A stretch of DNA of 64,000 bases from Spirosomataceae bacterium TFI 002 (lineage in GTDB: Bacteria; Bacteroidota; Bacteroidia; Cytophagales; Spirosomataceae), in assembly GCA_900230115.1 (NCBI GenBank), contig LT907983.1, forward strand, positions 1,488,001-1,552,000, in the 5' to 3' direction. This document shows positions 1-9,138 of the stretch, piece after piece. The notes beneath the pieces are model-generated. The model was not told where the DNA came from, made no database searches, and was given only the letters and a program-made list of their open reading frames with translations. Each line of letters opens with the position of its first letter. The first letter of the stretch is position 1. A program made the translations under genes and the position numbers.

Positions 1-772
1 AGTAGACCAAAGTCCAATTGGTCGTACGCCAAGAAGTAACCCTGCCACCTACACAGGCATGTTTACTGACATTAGAGCCTTATTCTCTGAATTACCTGAA
101 TCCAAAATAAGGGGTTACAAGCCTGGCCGTTTCTCTTTCAATGTGAAAGGTGGAAGATGCGAAACTTGCCAAGGTGCAGGAAAGAAGAAAATTGAAATGG
201 ACTTCCTGCCAGATGTTCACGTAGACTGTGAAACCTGTAAAGGAAAACGTTTCAATAGAGAAACCCTAGAAGTTCGCTACAAAGGAAAGTCTATTGCTGA
301 TGTACTAGACATGACTGTAGAAACAGCAATGGTGTTTTTTGAAAGTATCCCAAGAGTGCAACGTAGAGTTCAAATTTTGTTTGAAGTTGGCTTAGGATAC
401 ATTACCCTTGGTCAGCATGCTACTACCCTCTCTGGAGGTGAAGCACAACGTGTGAAACTATCAGAAGAATTGTCGAAAAAAGATACTGGTCAAACGCTCT
501 ACATTCTTGATGAGCCTACAACTGGTTTACACTTTTCCGACATTAAAAAACTGATGGATGTTCTCCAAAGGCTAACCGATAAGGGAAACACAGTGCTTAT
601 TATTGAGCATAACCTTGACGTAATCAAAGTAGCTGATCACATCATTGATCTGGGTCCCGAAGGCGGCTCTAAAGGTGGTTTAATTATCGCTGAAGGAACT
701 CCAGAACAAGTAGCAAAAGTAAAAGGCAGCTATACAGGCTTTTTCTTAAAAAAAGAATTAGCAGGCAAATAA
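1..772 (+). CDS. uvrA: UvrA excinuclease ATPase subunit, C-terminal part (5' end outside window)
   Basis: This is the DNA-damage recognition ATPase of UvrABC nucleotide excision repair. The frame is open from the window edge (first whole codon at base 2) and ends at 772, so only about 256 C-terminal residues are present. Visible features are the C-terminal zinc finger with two CxxC pairs (CETC and CETC, about 30 residues apart), the ABC signature [12 protein letters not shown], the Walker B segment [12 protein letters not shown], and a switch histidine in IIEHNLDVI. The start of the visible peptide ([16 protein letters not shown]) is typical of UvrA just before the zinc finger. It converges on the next gene with 17 bp between stops. 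Identification is secure. Whether the N-terminal half is intact cannot be seen. Confidence 0.97.
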   Translation, partial: VDQSPIGRTPRSNPATYTGMFTDIRALFSELPESKIRGYKPGRFSFNVKGGRCETCQGAGKKKIEMDFLPDVHVDCETCKGKRFNRETLEVRYKGKSIADVLDMTVETAMVFFESIPRVQRRVQILFEVGLGYITLGQHATTLSGGEAQRVKLSEELSKKDTGQTLYILDEPTTGLHFSDIKKLMDVLQRLTDKGNTVLIIEHNLDVIKVADHIIDLGPEGGSKGGLIIAEGTPEQVAKVKGSYTGFFLKKELAGK

Positions 773-789
773 CTGGAATAAGCTTATGC

Positions 790-2175
790 CTATTTCCGTT
801 TGAGCTTAACCAAATCGTAGTTGGGGTCATTGGTTCTTGCTTTTACAAGTAAGGTCTGTAACTCTTTTAACTTTTCGGGAAACTCATGGGCCAAATTGGT
901 TGATTCTCCTATATCATTATTCAAGTTATAGAGCTCATCTTCTTTCTGCCAATAGCGTATCAATTTCCAATCTCCTTTTCTAAGTGCTTGTCGTGGACCA
1001 TTGGCTTCATTGAACTCCCAATAAAGGTATTGGTGTGCCTGCTGAACCTCTCCTAGAAGTGCATTTTTGTACGAAATTCCATTGATCTCTGTGGAGCTTG
1101 GCTGTATACCTACTAAATCACATACGGTTGGTAAAAAGTCCCAAAAAGCAGAAATATGATTACTTACCGTTCCTGCAGGAATCATTTCTGGCCAGCGAGC
1201 GGCGAAAGGAACATGAATTCCACCTTCGTATGTATCCCTCTTCCTTCCCTTAAACTTCCAGTTACTATTGAAAAATCCTCGGTCGTACTCATGCCCATTG
1301 TCACTAGTAAAAATCACAATTGTGTTTTTGTCAATGGCTAAAGCTTTTAGTTGATCTAACAGTCTTCCAATATCTCTATCCAACCTAGAGATCATGCCTG
1401 CATAAGTCGTATTTCCTTCTTCGTCATTGTAATAGTGACCTTTTTTCATTGGTCGCTTTTCCCATCCTAATTCTAAGTATTGGCTTTTGGAATCTTCGGG
1501 AACGGTTAACTCATAATGAGGAATCGTGGGTGCCAAATACAAGAAAAAAGGTGTTTTACTTTTGGCCTGATCATCAACGAAATTAAAAGCTTTCTCTATG
1601 ATGACATCATGTGAGTATTTACCTTTTGTTTCCTCCGTAATATTATCTGGAAATGGAAAAACACTATTGTTATGCCATAACTCTTTGGGGTAATAATGAT
1701 GTGCCGCACCATGTCTACGATATCCAAAAAACTCATCAAAACCTTGAGCATTTGCTTGTGCAGATGTACCTGCCTCGTCCATTCCCCATTTTCCAAATAT
1801 TCCAGTGGAGTAAGCTGCTCTTTTGAGCTCCTCTGCAACTGTGATATCTTCAGCTTTTAAAACCACCATTTCTCCAGAAGATGCCCAACCTGGATTTCCA
1901 CGCATTGTGGTATGACCAGTATCCATACCCGTGAGTAAGCATGACCTGGAAGGTCCACATACTGGAGAGCCTGAATAGTGATTGGTAAAAATAACTCCTT
2001 CAGCCGCCAAGCGATCAATATTGGGAGTTTTGATTTTGTCTTGTCCATTAAAACCTACATCACCATAGCCTAAATCGTCGGCTAGTATATAAATGATATT
2101 AGGTTTTTGTTGCCCAAAAGACTGTACTGAAAAAGTCAATAAAACCAGAATACTAAAAGAAAGTAATTTTTTCAT
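790..2175 (-). CDS. Secreted sulfatase (family S1, Cys-type), PUL-associated
   Basis: A 461-residue arylsulfatase-type sulfohydrolase, expected to remove sulfate esters from glycan fragments in the periplasm. A Sec signal peptide (about 1-21, ending SFGQ) precedes the N-terminal metal-binding motif NIIYILADDLGYGD. The formylglycine motif is CGPSRSCLLTG with the modified Cys at residue 73. A further metal/sulfate site is seen at IVIFTSDNGHE. It lies 65 bp downstream of susD on the same strand, separated from it by a terminator-like hairpin. It resembles the sulfatase at 13168-14613 in the segments NHISAFWD and YLYWEF, so the two are probably paralogs. The substrate cannot be read from the sequence. 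Confidence 0.93.
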   Translation of the reverse strand: MKKLLSFSILVLLTFSVQSFGQQKPNIIYILADDLGYGDVGFNGQDKIKTPNIDRLAAEGVIFTNHYSGSPVCGPSRSCLLTGMDTGHTTMRGNPGWASSGEMVVLKAEDITVAEELKRAAYSTGIFGKWGMDEAGTSAQANAQGFDEFFGYRRHGAAHHYYPKELWHNNSVFPFPDNITEETKGKYSHDVIIEKAFNFVDDQAKSKTPFFLYLAPTIPHYELTVPEDSKSQYLELGWEKRPMKKGHYYNDEEGNTTYAGMISRLDRDIGRLLDQLKALAIDKNTIVIFTSDNGHEYDRGFFNSNWKFKGRKRDTYEGGIHVPFAARWPEMIPAGTVSNHISAFWDFLPTVCDLVGIQPSSTEINGISYKNALLGEVQQAHQYLYWEFNEANGPRQALRKGDWKLIRYWQKEDELYNLNNDIGESTNLAHEFPEKLKELQTLLVKARTNDPNYDLVKLKRK

Positions 2176-2191
2176 AAGAGTACAATTTAAA

Positions 2192-2226
2192 AAAGTACAG
2201 GCTCAATGAACCTGTACTTTACAACT
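2192..2226 (-). terminator. Hairpin plus U-tract between susD and sulfatase (attenuator-like)
   Basis: A perfect 10-bp stem (AAAGTACAGG / CCTGTACTTT) with a 9-nt loop lies at 2192-2220. Read on the minus strand it runs straight into further T residues (2186-2191), as in an intrinsic terminator. It lies inside the susC-susD-sulfatase unit and not at its end, so it probably lowers transcription into the sulfatase or marks an RNA-processing end. The stem is seen directly. The function is inferred. Confidence 0.65.
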
Positions 2227-2240
2227 TTTAACCTATGTAT

Positions 2241-3725
2241 CTATCTGTAACCGTTATTTGTTGGATCTGATTCTAATAAAGCAGGATTCAACACTATTTC
2301 TTCTGCAGGGATTGGAGCATATTGCATGTGAGGCTGAACATTCTCAGATCCAGAAAATCTACCATAGTTGGTATTTTTAATAGTCTCATAAAATATACCC
2401 CATCTAACTAAGTCATACTTTCTTTCTGTTTCTCCCAAAAGCTCCCACTTGAGTTCATCTTGTACTGCTTTTCTGAACTCATCTTTGCTTAAGCCTGATA
2501 GGCTTGCATCTTCCTCATAAGCTCTATCTCTGATTGCATTGATATAATCGTAAGCTGATGCATCGCCTACTTCATTAGCAGCCTCAGCCGCCATTAAGTA
2601 AACTTGTCCCATTCTCATTGTGATCCACCACTCACCGTGGCCTCCACGGGGCGATTGAACAAAATCAAAATTGGTTCTTTTTTTCAGGTATGTGTAAGTA
2701 AGATCGTATCCTAAATAACTATCCATCAAGTTATATGGCTTACGTAGGTCATTTGGATGTTTCGCAACTGCGTCATCTGAAGGTACAGCCAATCCATAAC
2801 CATTAAACTCTTCTCCTCTACTTGCCAATACCCCAGCAAATTCGTTTCGCTGAGCAGAGTTTCTTGGTTCGTCTCTTAATCTTGGGTTAAATGAGTCTGT
2901 GATTGTTTGTCCTTGCACACCTGTAAGGTGATCCCACCCGAATATCGCTTCTTCATTAAACTGATTATTCACATCGAAAATTTCACCATAAGTTGGCATT
3001 AGCTTGTGAGGTGAGTTGTTAATTATATCCTTACATGCGTCTAATGCTTCTTGCCATTCTTCTAACCAAAGGTGTAACCTTGTACGTAAAAACTTTGCAG
3101 CCCACTTACTCGATCTTCCTATATCACTACCTGTATAACTACTTGGCAATAAACCCTCAGCTATTTTAAGGTCTTCGATCATTGCAGTACGAATTTGGCT
3201 CTTATCTGTTCTTCCCAACACTCCAACTTCAGCCAAAGTAAGCTCTTCTGTATAAAACGGCACATCACCCCATATACTGGTAAGGTTATGGTAGGCAAGA
3301 GCTCTTAAGAAATAAGCTTCTCCCATACTTCTGTCTTTTACAGCTATCGAAATTTTATCGTTGTCTTTTAGGTTTGCAATTACCGAATTGGCATCACCAA
3401 CAACCCTATACAGGTCTTGCCACATACCATAAGCATTTGCATAATTTGTCTCTGTTAAATTATAGTCCATTACAGCAGCAAGGCCACCGAAAATTCTACT
3501 TGGCATGATTTCGTCAGTACCAAAGAATTGCCAAGTTGTTATACCTGCCCAGTTACGATAAACATCTTCACGATATGTGACATAAAGTCCATTTGCAGCC
3601 TGAATTGCTTCAGGGTCAGAGTTGTAAAAATTGTTTGGTGAAATGATTCCACGGACATTTTCCTTCAAAAAATCATCACAACTCGAAAGGCCTATGGCCA
3701 AAAATAATATGATTAGTTTTTTCAT
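2241..3725 (-). CDS. SusD/RagB-family glycan-binding lipoprotein
   Basis: Outer-membrane surface lipoprotein that caps the partner SusC channel and helps capture oligosaccharide. The 494-residue protein starts with a lipoprotein signal peptide whose lipobox ends at Cys16 (GLSSC). The next residues (DDFLKE) are typical of SusD proteins after the lipidated Cys. TPR-like helical segments and the SusD C-terminal pattern follow, including the ELLGETERKYDLVRWG region around residues 425-440. The gene begins 12 bp after the susC stop, so the two are cotranscribed and surely form a SusCD pair. Ligand specificity is unknown. The flanking sulfatases point to a sulfated glycan. Confidence 0.95.
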   Translation of the reverse strand: MKKLIILFLAIGLSSCDDFLKENVRGIISPNNFYNSDPEAIQAANGLYVTYREDVYRNWAGITTWQFFGTDEIMPSRIFGGLAAVMDYNLTETNYANAYGMWQDLYRVVGDANSVIANLKDNDKISIAVKDRSMGEAYFLRALAYHNLTSIWGDVPFYTEELTLAEVGVLGRTDKSQIRTAMIEDLKIAEGLLPSSYTGSDIGRSSKWAAKFLRTRLHLWLEEWQEALDACKDIINNSPHKLMPTYGEIFDVNNQFNEEAIFGWDHLTGVQGQTITDSFNPRLRDEPRNSAQRNEFAGVLASRGEEFNGYGLAVPSDDAVAKHPNDLRKPYNLMDSYLGYDLTYTYLKKRTNFDFVQSPRGGHGEWWITMRMGQVYLMAAEAANEVGDASAYDYINAIRDRAYEEDASLSGLSKDEFRKAVQDELKWELLGETERKYDLVRWGIFYETIKNTNYGRFSGSENVQPHMQYAPIPAEEIVLNPALLESDPTNNGYR

Positions 3726-3737
3726 TGTTTTCTTAAA

Positions 3738-6700
3738 TTAAAAGTTCGCCTTTAGACCAAAAGTTACCGTCTTTGCATTTGGATATTCTCCACGTATGAT
3801 ACCACGTACAGTAGAGTTTGTACCCAACCTATTTGCCTCAGGATCGTAACCTCTAAATTTCGATATTAAAAATAAATTAGACCCTGCCATGTAAACGTTT
3901 AAGCTTTTAACTGCTCCTGACTTTACAGGTACGTTGTATGCAAGTTTTACATTTTTAAGTCTTAGGTGACTACCATCTTCTAGCATTGCAGAATTTGAAC
4001 GTATGTCTGCAATACTTACCATACTCCCTGCACGAGGAATATCCGAAGTATTATTTGTTGGTGTCCATCTGTCTACTAACTCACCATAAAAATTAGCAGT
4101 ACTTCGTCCAAAAAATCCTCTTTGTACATATTCGTTGTAGATATCGTTTCCATATGTTCCTTGAAAAAATACATCAAGGCTAAAGTTTTTGTAAGAAAAC
4201 GTGTTATTCAATCCTCCAAAGAATAATGGCTCTGGATTACCCATCACAACATGGTCATCGTTATTAATTGTGCCATCCCCATTCTCATCTTTGAATCTTG
4301 GGCCACCAACAACCTGACGAATTCCTAAATTACCATCGTTATCTATTTCTTCTTGATTTTTGTAAGTTCCTAGGTATTCAACTCCTGTGAAAACTCCAAC
4401 TGGCTGACCTACGATAAGCTTTGCTCCTGGGCCACCTTGTTCCAAACTGTAAATTACAATTTCATCAACCCCGGCAATGTTTAAGACTTTAGACCTGTTA
4501 CCTGATAGAGTGAGATTTGATTCCCATCTAAAGTTGTTTTTGTTTGCATTAACAGTGTTTAAAACAAACTCTAAGCCTTGGTTCTGAATAGAACCAATAT
4601 TTTCAAGCTTAGTATTAAAACCAGTAGATCTTGGTATTTGACGAGCCAAAAGTAAGTCTTTTGTCTTTTTGTGGTAGTAATCAATTTCACCACTAATTCT
4701 ATTGTTGGCAAAACCAAACTCTAGTCCAATATCTAATTGATCTGTAGTTTCCCATTTCAAATCTGGGTTAGATGGGCGACCTCTACGAATTCCGACTAGT
4801 TGCGTATCGTTGAAAATCAAAGTACCGCTTGAAAGTACAGCCAAAGTATTATATGGAGAGATACTTTCTTTTCCAGAACTACCAAAACTTGTTCTAAATT
4901 TCAAGTTACTAAACAATGTTTGAGTCTGCATAAAAGGCTCATCCGTAATTCTCCAAGCAAAAGCTGCTGAAGGGAAGAAAGCATATGCATTATTTGAGCC
5001 AGAGTAAACCGAAGCTCCATCTACTCTACCTACCACAGTAAATAGGTATTTATTCATTAAGCTATAGTTCGCACGACCTAGCCATGAAGCCAACTGACGT
5101 GAGTCATTGAAATTAGACGCTACACTATAGGTAAGAGGATCTCCTAGTTCCAAAGCGTCATAACTGATCGCATCAACCGAAATCCCTTGAGTTTGTGCAC
5201 TAAAGAACTCGCTTGCTCCTTTTTGCCAAGTGAATCCACCTAATAGATTTAATCTATGATTTTCGTTAAACTCCTTATTCCATGTTATGGTATTTTCTTG
5301 CAAAATATCATAACCCATATTGTTATTTATGAATGCCAACCCACCTGTTTGGGCAGCAGCACGAACAGGTAATGAACTTGGATCAAAATTGTTTCTTCTT
5401 GACCAAGATACTTGAGGTCCAATCGTAGATCTGATTGTTACATTTTTGATTGGTTCATATTCTACATAAGCAGTAGTAAGAAGATTAGTTCCAATCGTAA
5501 AGTCAGTTGTTAAATCTATATCTGCAACTGGGTTTCTCAAAACTCCACCAGTTACAATGTTTTGATTCCAATAACCTCCATCGTCATTGTAAACAGGAAA
5601 TGCAGTTAAAGTTTCACGCATGTTCCAGAGGTCTATTTTGTTATTGTCTGTCTTGGTATATGCACCATTGAAACGAATTCCAGCTTTTACCTTTTTACTT
5701 ACATTAAAATCAAAATTAGCTCGAAGATTATATCTTTCTAAACCAGTTGCCTTTATGATACCTTCTTGATTAAAGTAATTAACAGACACGTAGTAGTTCA
5801 TTGCATCTGTTTTTCCTGACAGAGAAACATCTCCATTAAATACTGTCGCAGTTTGTGTTATTAAATCTTGCCAATCAGTATTTGCCAATTCGGCAGGGTT
5901 CGTAAATGGATCGGCTTCTCCAGCAAATTCTGCTAGCTCTTTACCGTAAGCCACTCTTTCGTTTCCATCTAGAAAATCAATCTTTCGTGCAAGGTTTTGT
6001 ACCCCACCATAAAAGTTGACAGCAACTCTTGGCTGACCTTTAACCGCATTTTTACCACTTTTTGTAGTAATCAGGATAACACCATTTGCACCACGAGTAC
6101 CATAAATAGAAATCGCTGTAGCATCTTTCAAAACCTCAATAGACTCAATGTCGTTGGTATTGATATTGTTTAAGTTGAAATCTGTACCTACAATAAATCC
6201 GTCAATTACATATAAAGGTTCATTGTCTGCATTTACTGAGTTACCACCTCTAATTCTTATTGATGCCCTAGCTCCTGGAGAACCATTTACTGCTGTTACT
6301 TGAACTCCAGCAGCTCTACCTTGTAACATTTGATCAACTCTTGATGCAGGTACATCAGCCAGTTTATCAGCATCAATCTGACCAACAGCTCCAGTAAGGT
6401 CACGTTTCATTGTAACACCATAACCTACCACAACAACCTCGTCCAATACCGCTGCATCCTCATTTAGGATTACATTAATAGTGGTTTGGTTTCCTACAGT
6501 TATTACCTGTGGCTCGTAACCAACATAAGAAAAAACAAGTTTTTCACTTGGCTTGGCATCGATCGAAAAGTTTCCGGAAACATCTGAAATTACACCTCGA
6601 TTCGTTCCTTGAACTGCAATACTCACTCCTATGAGCTCTTCACTATTGGCATCAGTTACTTTTCCTTTGACCTGTGCTTGTGCAAACGAGACAAAGCCAA

Positions 6701-6752
6701 GAAAAACCAACACCATAACAATGGAATTGATAATCGGTATTTTTCTTTTCAT
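3738..6752 (-). CDS. SusC/RagA-family TonB-linked outer-membrane transporter
   Basis: A 1004-residue TonB-dependent channel for oligosaccharide import across the outer membrane, powered by TonB-ExbBD. Order of parts: signal peptide (about 1-26), carboxypeptidase-D-like regulatory domain (about 27-105, KGKVTDANSEELIGVSI), the SusC hallmark LDEVVVVGYG around residues 103-112, the plug domain (about 115-235, with IRIRGGNS and PLYVIDG), then a 22-strand-type barrel to the C-terminal Phe. It has no N-terminal anti-sigma-binding (STN) extension, so control by a FecI/FecR system is unlikely. The nearby hybrid two-component regulator is the probable activator. It is the first gene of its unit, with a TAnnTTTG promoter 40 bp upstream. 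Confidence 0.96.
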   Translation of the reverse strand: MKRKIPIINSIVMVLVFLGFVSFAQAQVKGKVTDANSEELIGVSIAVQGTNRGVISDVSGNFSIDAKPSEKLVFSYVGYEPQVITVGNQTTINVILNEDAAVLDEVVVVGYGVTMKRDLTGAVGQIDADKLADVPASRVDQMLQGRAAGVQVTAVNGSPGARASIRIRGGNSVNADNEPLYVIDGFIVGTDFNLNNINTNDIESIEVLKDATAISIYGTRGANGVILITTKSGKNAVKGQPRVAVNFYGGVQNLARKIDFLDGNERVAYGKELAEFAGEADPFTNPAELANTDWQDLITQTATVFNGDVSLSGKTDAMNYYVSVNYFNQEGIIKATGLERYNLRANFDFNVSKKVKAGIRFNGAYTKTDNNKIDLWNMRETLTAFPVYNDDGGYWNQNIVTGGVLRNPVADIDLTTDFTIGTNLLTTAYVEYEPIKNVTIRSTIGPQVSWSRRNNFDPSSLPVRAAAQTGGLAFINNNMGYDILQENTITWNKEFNENHRLNLLGGFTWQKGASEFFSAQTQGISVDAISYDALELGDPLTYSVASNFNDSRQLASWLGRANYSLMNKYLFTVVGRVDGASVYSGSNNAYAFFPSAAFAWRITDEPFMQTQTLFSNLKFRTSFGSSGKESISPYNTLAVLSSGTLIFNDTQLVGIRRGRPSNPDLKWETTDQLDIGLEFGFANNRISGEIDYYHKKTKDLLLARQIPRSTGFNTKLENIGSIQNQGLEFVLNTVNANKNNFRWESNLTLSGNRSKVLNIAGVDEIVIYSLEQGGPGAKLIVGQPVGVFTGVEYLGTYKNQEEIDNDGNLGIRQVVGGPRFKDENGDGTINNDDHVVMGNPEPLFFGGLNNTFSYKNFSLDVFFQGTYGNDIYNEYVQRGFFGRSTANFYGELVDRWTPTNNTSDIPRAGSMVSIADIRSNSAMLEDGSHLRLKNVKLAYNVPVKSGAVKSLNVYMAGSNLFLISKFRGYDPEANRLGTNSTVRGIIRGEYPNAKTVTFGLKANF

Positions 6753-6791
6753 AAGAGATTAAAAGTTTAAATAGGTGAAAAAATGTTGAGA

Positions 6792-6799
6792 CAAAGGTA
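6792..6799 (-). promoter_or_regulatory. Bacteroidota -7 promoter element (TACCTTTG) for susC
   Basis: On the minus strand this reads TACCTTTG, an exact match to the Bacteroidota -7 consensus TAnnTTTG, placed 40 bp before the susC start codon. No clear TTG -33 element is visible at the usual spacing, which would fit a promoter that needs an activator such as the hybrid sensor encoded at 9139-13167. Confidence 0.55.
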
Positions 6800-6973
6800 T
6801 ACCCTATTCACTTCTTTAATGTCTCATTGAAGGGGTACATCTGTGTCAAAACCATGTCAAATACCTCTTGAACGCACAATTCTATGCATTTCACTTTTTT
6901 ATCAATTCTATCTTTCTCATTTTTTGTAGAGAAATAATTTGTAGCTTATCGGTTGATTTCTAATTAATACAAA

Positions 6974-7687
6974 ATGGATATTCAAAAGCTATTTCTCGTT
7001 TCAATTCTTCTTACACTTTCAATAAGTTCCTATTCTCAGAGAAAGGGTGCTAGCAGCCTTTTCAACGGAGAAAACTTGAATGGATGGTACATTGATGTTC
7101 CAGCAATGGACAAAAATCCTGACACCATAAATCCGTTTATTGTTAGGGACGGCAAACTCGTTTCTTTAGGAAAGCCGGGTGGTCATATCATCACTGATAA
7201 AAGGTTCTCAAACTATAGAGTAGAATTTGATTATCGATTCGCTGGAAAACCGGGCAATTGTGGTGCTTTGGTTCATGTATCTTCCATGAGACGATTGTAC
7301 GAGATGTTTCCCAAAAGTATTGAGGTTCAGCTTATGCACGACAATGCTGGTGATTTTTGGTGTATAGGTGAGAATATAGAAGTCCCAAACATGGAAGAGA
7401 GACGTGGCCCCAAAGAAGAATGGGGAGTTGATGGCAAGAAAAAGCGAAGAATTCCAAACCTTGTTGACGGCGTAGAAAAGCCACTAGGTGAGTGGAATCA
7501 CATGCAAATTGAGTGTTTGGGAAATGAGGTGAAAGTGTGGCACAACGGCGTGCTAGTTAACCATGGATTTAATGCAACGGCATCAGAAGGTCAATTTGCT
7601 CTACAATCTGAAGGGTCAGAAGTAGAATTTGATCATTTGTACCTGAAGCCAATAAAAAAATTAAGCGAAAAAGCATCGAAATATTAA
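6974..7687 (+). CDS. Secreted DUF1080 (3-keto-disaccharide hydrolase-like) protein
   Basis: A 237-residue protein with a signal peptide (about 1-21, ending SYSQ) and one DUF1080 jelly-roll domain. Visible family features are SLFNGENLNGWY near the start of the mature protein, the FDYRF and GNCGALVHVS strands, and the C-terminal VEFDHLYLKP. Some members of this family cleave 3-keto-glycosides made by sugar 3-dehydrogenases and others probably bind glycans. No 3-dehydrogenase is in the window. It stands divergent from susC and converges on a sulfatase, inside the sulfated-glycan region, so a role in the same catabolic process is likely but inferred. Confidence 0.85.
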   Translation: MDIQKLFLVSILLTLSISSYSQRKGASSLFNGENLNGWYIDVPAMDKNPDTINPFIVRDGKLVSLGKPGGHIITDKRFSNYRVEFDYRFAGKPGNCGALVHVSSMRRLYEMFPKSIEVQLMHDNAGDFWCIGENIEVPNMEERRGPKEEWGVDGKKKRRIPNLVDGVEKPLGEWNHMQIECLGNEVKVWHNGVLVNHGFNATASEGQFALQSEGSEVEFDHLYLKPIKKLSEKASKY

Positions 7688-7718
7688 TTCTGTTGCCATT
7701 CGCAACTATTGACAATTA

Positions 7719-9131
7719 TTACTTCCTTTTTCTTCCAACTGGTACAAATCCCTCTTCATATTCAGGATTCAGTGCTGTTGGAACTGGGGCATTAACCTCA
7801 TTTCGCCATTTGTCCAAAACCTTGTACAGCTCATCGGCCTTTTTAGGATTTGATTGAGCGAGGTTTATTCTTTCGCCTAGGTCGTTATTGAGATCGTAAA
7901 GTTCTAGCTCACCATCTTCGAAATAGTGATGCAATTTCCATTTGCCTACTCTTACAACGCTTCCTGGCCTAGTCCTAAAAAAATCATCTTTGCTGTCATC
8001 TCCACCCACATTATAAGCTTCCAAGTAAAACGGAAAGTGGAAAAACAAGGGTCTTTCAATTCGATCGGTATTGGGTTTTCCTTCAAGTATATCTATCATG
8101 GAAAGTCCATCGACTGTGTGATTAGTAGGATTATTCAAATTTGACCAGTCACAAAGTGTCGGAAAAAGGTCGAATAATAAAACTGGATCATCGGACTTAG
8201 CAGCTTTGATACTCGAGTGATTCACAAGCATCGGAACCCTGATTCCACCTTCGTAATAAGAACCTTTCCCGGCTCTGAGTGGCCACTGACGAGACAAACT
8301 AGCAATACCTCCATTATCACTCGAAAAGATAATTAACGGGTCTTTTAATCCTAATACTTTCACTGCATCAAGTACTTTCCCTACGTTATCATCCAAGTTT
8401 TTGACCATTGCTGCGTAGTCTTTATTACCACCTTGCCCATCTAGCTCTGTCTTGTCAGCATAAAATGCTTTGTCTTCTTCCTTCCCTTGTAATGGGGTGT
8501 GTATAGCAAAATGTGGGAGGTACATAAAGAAATCTTTCTCTTTGTTTGCTTCCATAAAGCCAATCGCTTCTTGCGTAATTCGATCGGTTAAATACTCTCC
8601 TTTTGGACCGTCTTCCAAAAACTGTAATTGGTAGGGACTAAAATATGTTTTGGGATGTCCACTTTTACCTCCACCCTTATGAACATCAAAACCTTGCTTT
8701 GTGGGATCTTGCCCTATATGCCATTTGCCAAAAACTCCAGTAACGTATCCTGCATTTTGGAATAAATGACCAAGCGTTATTGCATCCTCTGGTATTACAT
8801 TACTCGTAGGGGTAGGTATAATTTTACGTGATCGAACATCTCCCCTCGCAGAAGGTGCAACGGTGTAAACTTTATGCCTTGGCGTATATTGACCAGTCAT
8901 TAAACAAGCTCGACTTGGGGCACAATTGGAAGCATTGGCGTATGCATTTGTAAAATTAAGTGAGCTGTTAGCCAGTTTGTCTAAGTTGGGAGTATCGTAG
9001 TAAGATGAGCCATTGTAAGCCACATCTTTCCAGCCTAAATCATCTGCAAGGATCAAAATCACTTGTCTTTGGGCATTGACAGAATAAAACGATAGGCATA
9101 CCACAGCCAAAAAAAGTATCCTTCTCATCAT
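7719..9131 (-). CDS. Secreted sulfatase (family S1, Cys-type)
   Basis: A 470-residue sulfatase with a signal peptide (about 1-20, ending VNAQ). The N-terminal metal site reads VILILADDLGWKD and the formylglycine motif is CAPSRACLMTG with Cys70 as the residue to be oxidised. The segment IFSSDNGG gives a later metal ligand pair. It begins 7 bp after the stop of the hybrid sensor and belongs to the sulfatase-sensor-sulfatase unit. The sequence differs clearly from the other sulfatases here (for example YNGSSYYDTPNLDKL), so it probably attacks a different sulfate position. Exact substrate unknown. Confidence 0.93.
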   Translation of the reverse strand: MMRRILFLAVVCLSFYSVNAQRQVILILADDLGWKDVAYNGSSYYDTPNLDKLANSSLNFTNAYANASNCAPSRACLMTGQYTPRHKVYTVAPSARGDVRSRKIIPTPTSNVIPEDAITLGHLFQNAGYVTGVFGKWHIGQDPTKQGFDVHKGGGKSGHPKTYFSPYQLQFLEDGPKGEYLTDRITQEAIGFMEANKEKDFFMYLPHFAIHTPLQGKEEDKAFYADKTELDGQGGNKDYAAMVKNLDDNVGKVLDAVKVLGLKDPLIIFSSDNGGIASLSRQWPLRAGKGSYYEGGIRVPMLVNHSSIKAAKSDDPVLLFDLFPTLCDWSNLNNPTNHTVDGLSMIDILEGKPNTDRIERPLFFHFPFYLEAYNVGGDDSKDDFFRTRPGSVVRVGKWKLHHYFEDGELELYDLNNDLGERINLAQSNPKKADELYKVLDKWRNEVNAPVPTALNPEYEEGFVPVGRKRK

Positions 9132-9138
9132 AATTTGC

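Noticed and set aside
778-787. The perfect palindrome ATAAGCTTAT between the stops of uvrA and the sulfatase.
   Set aside because: Only 10 bp, with no T-tract on either side, so too weak to call a terminator or operator.
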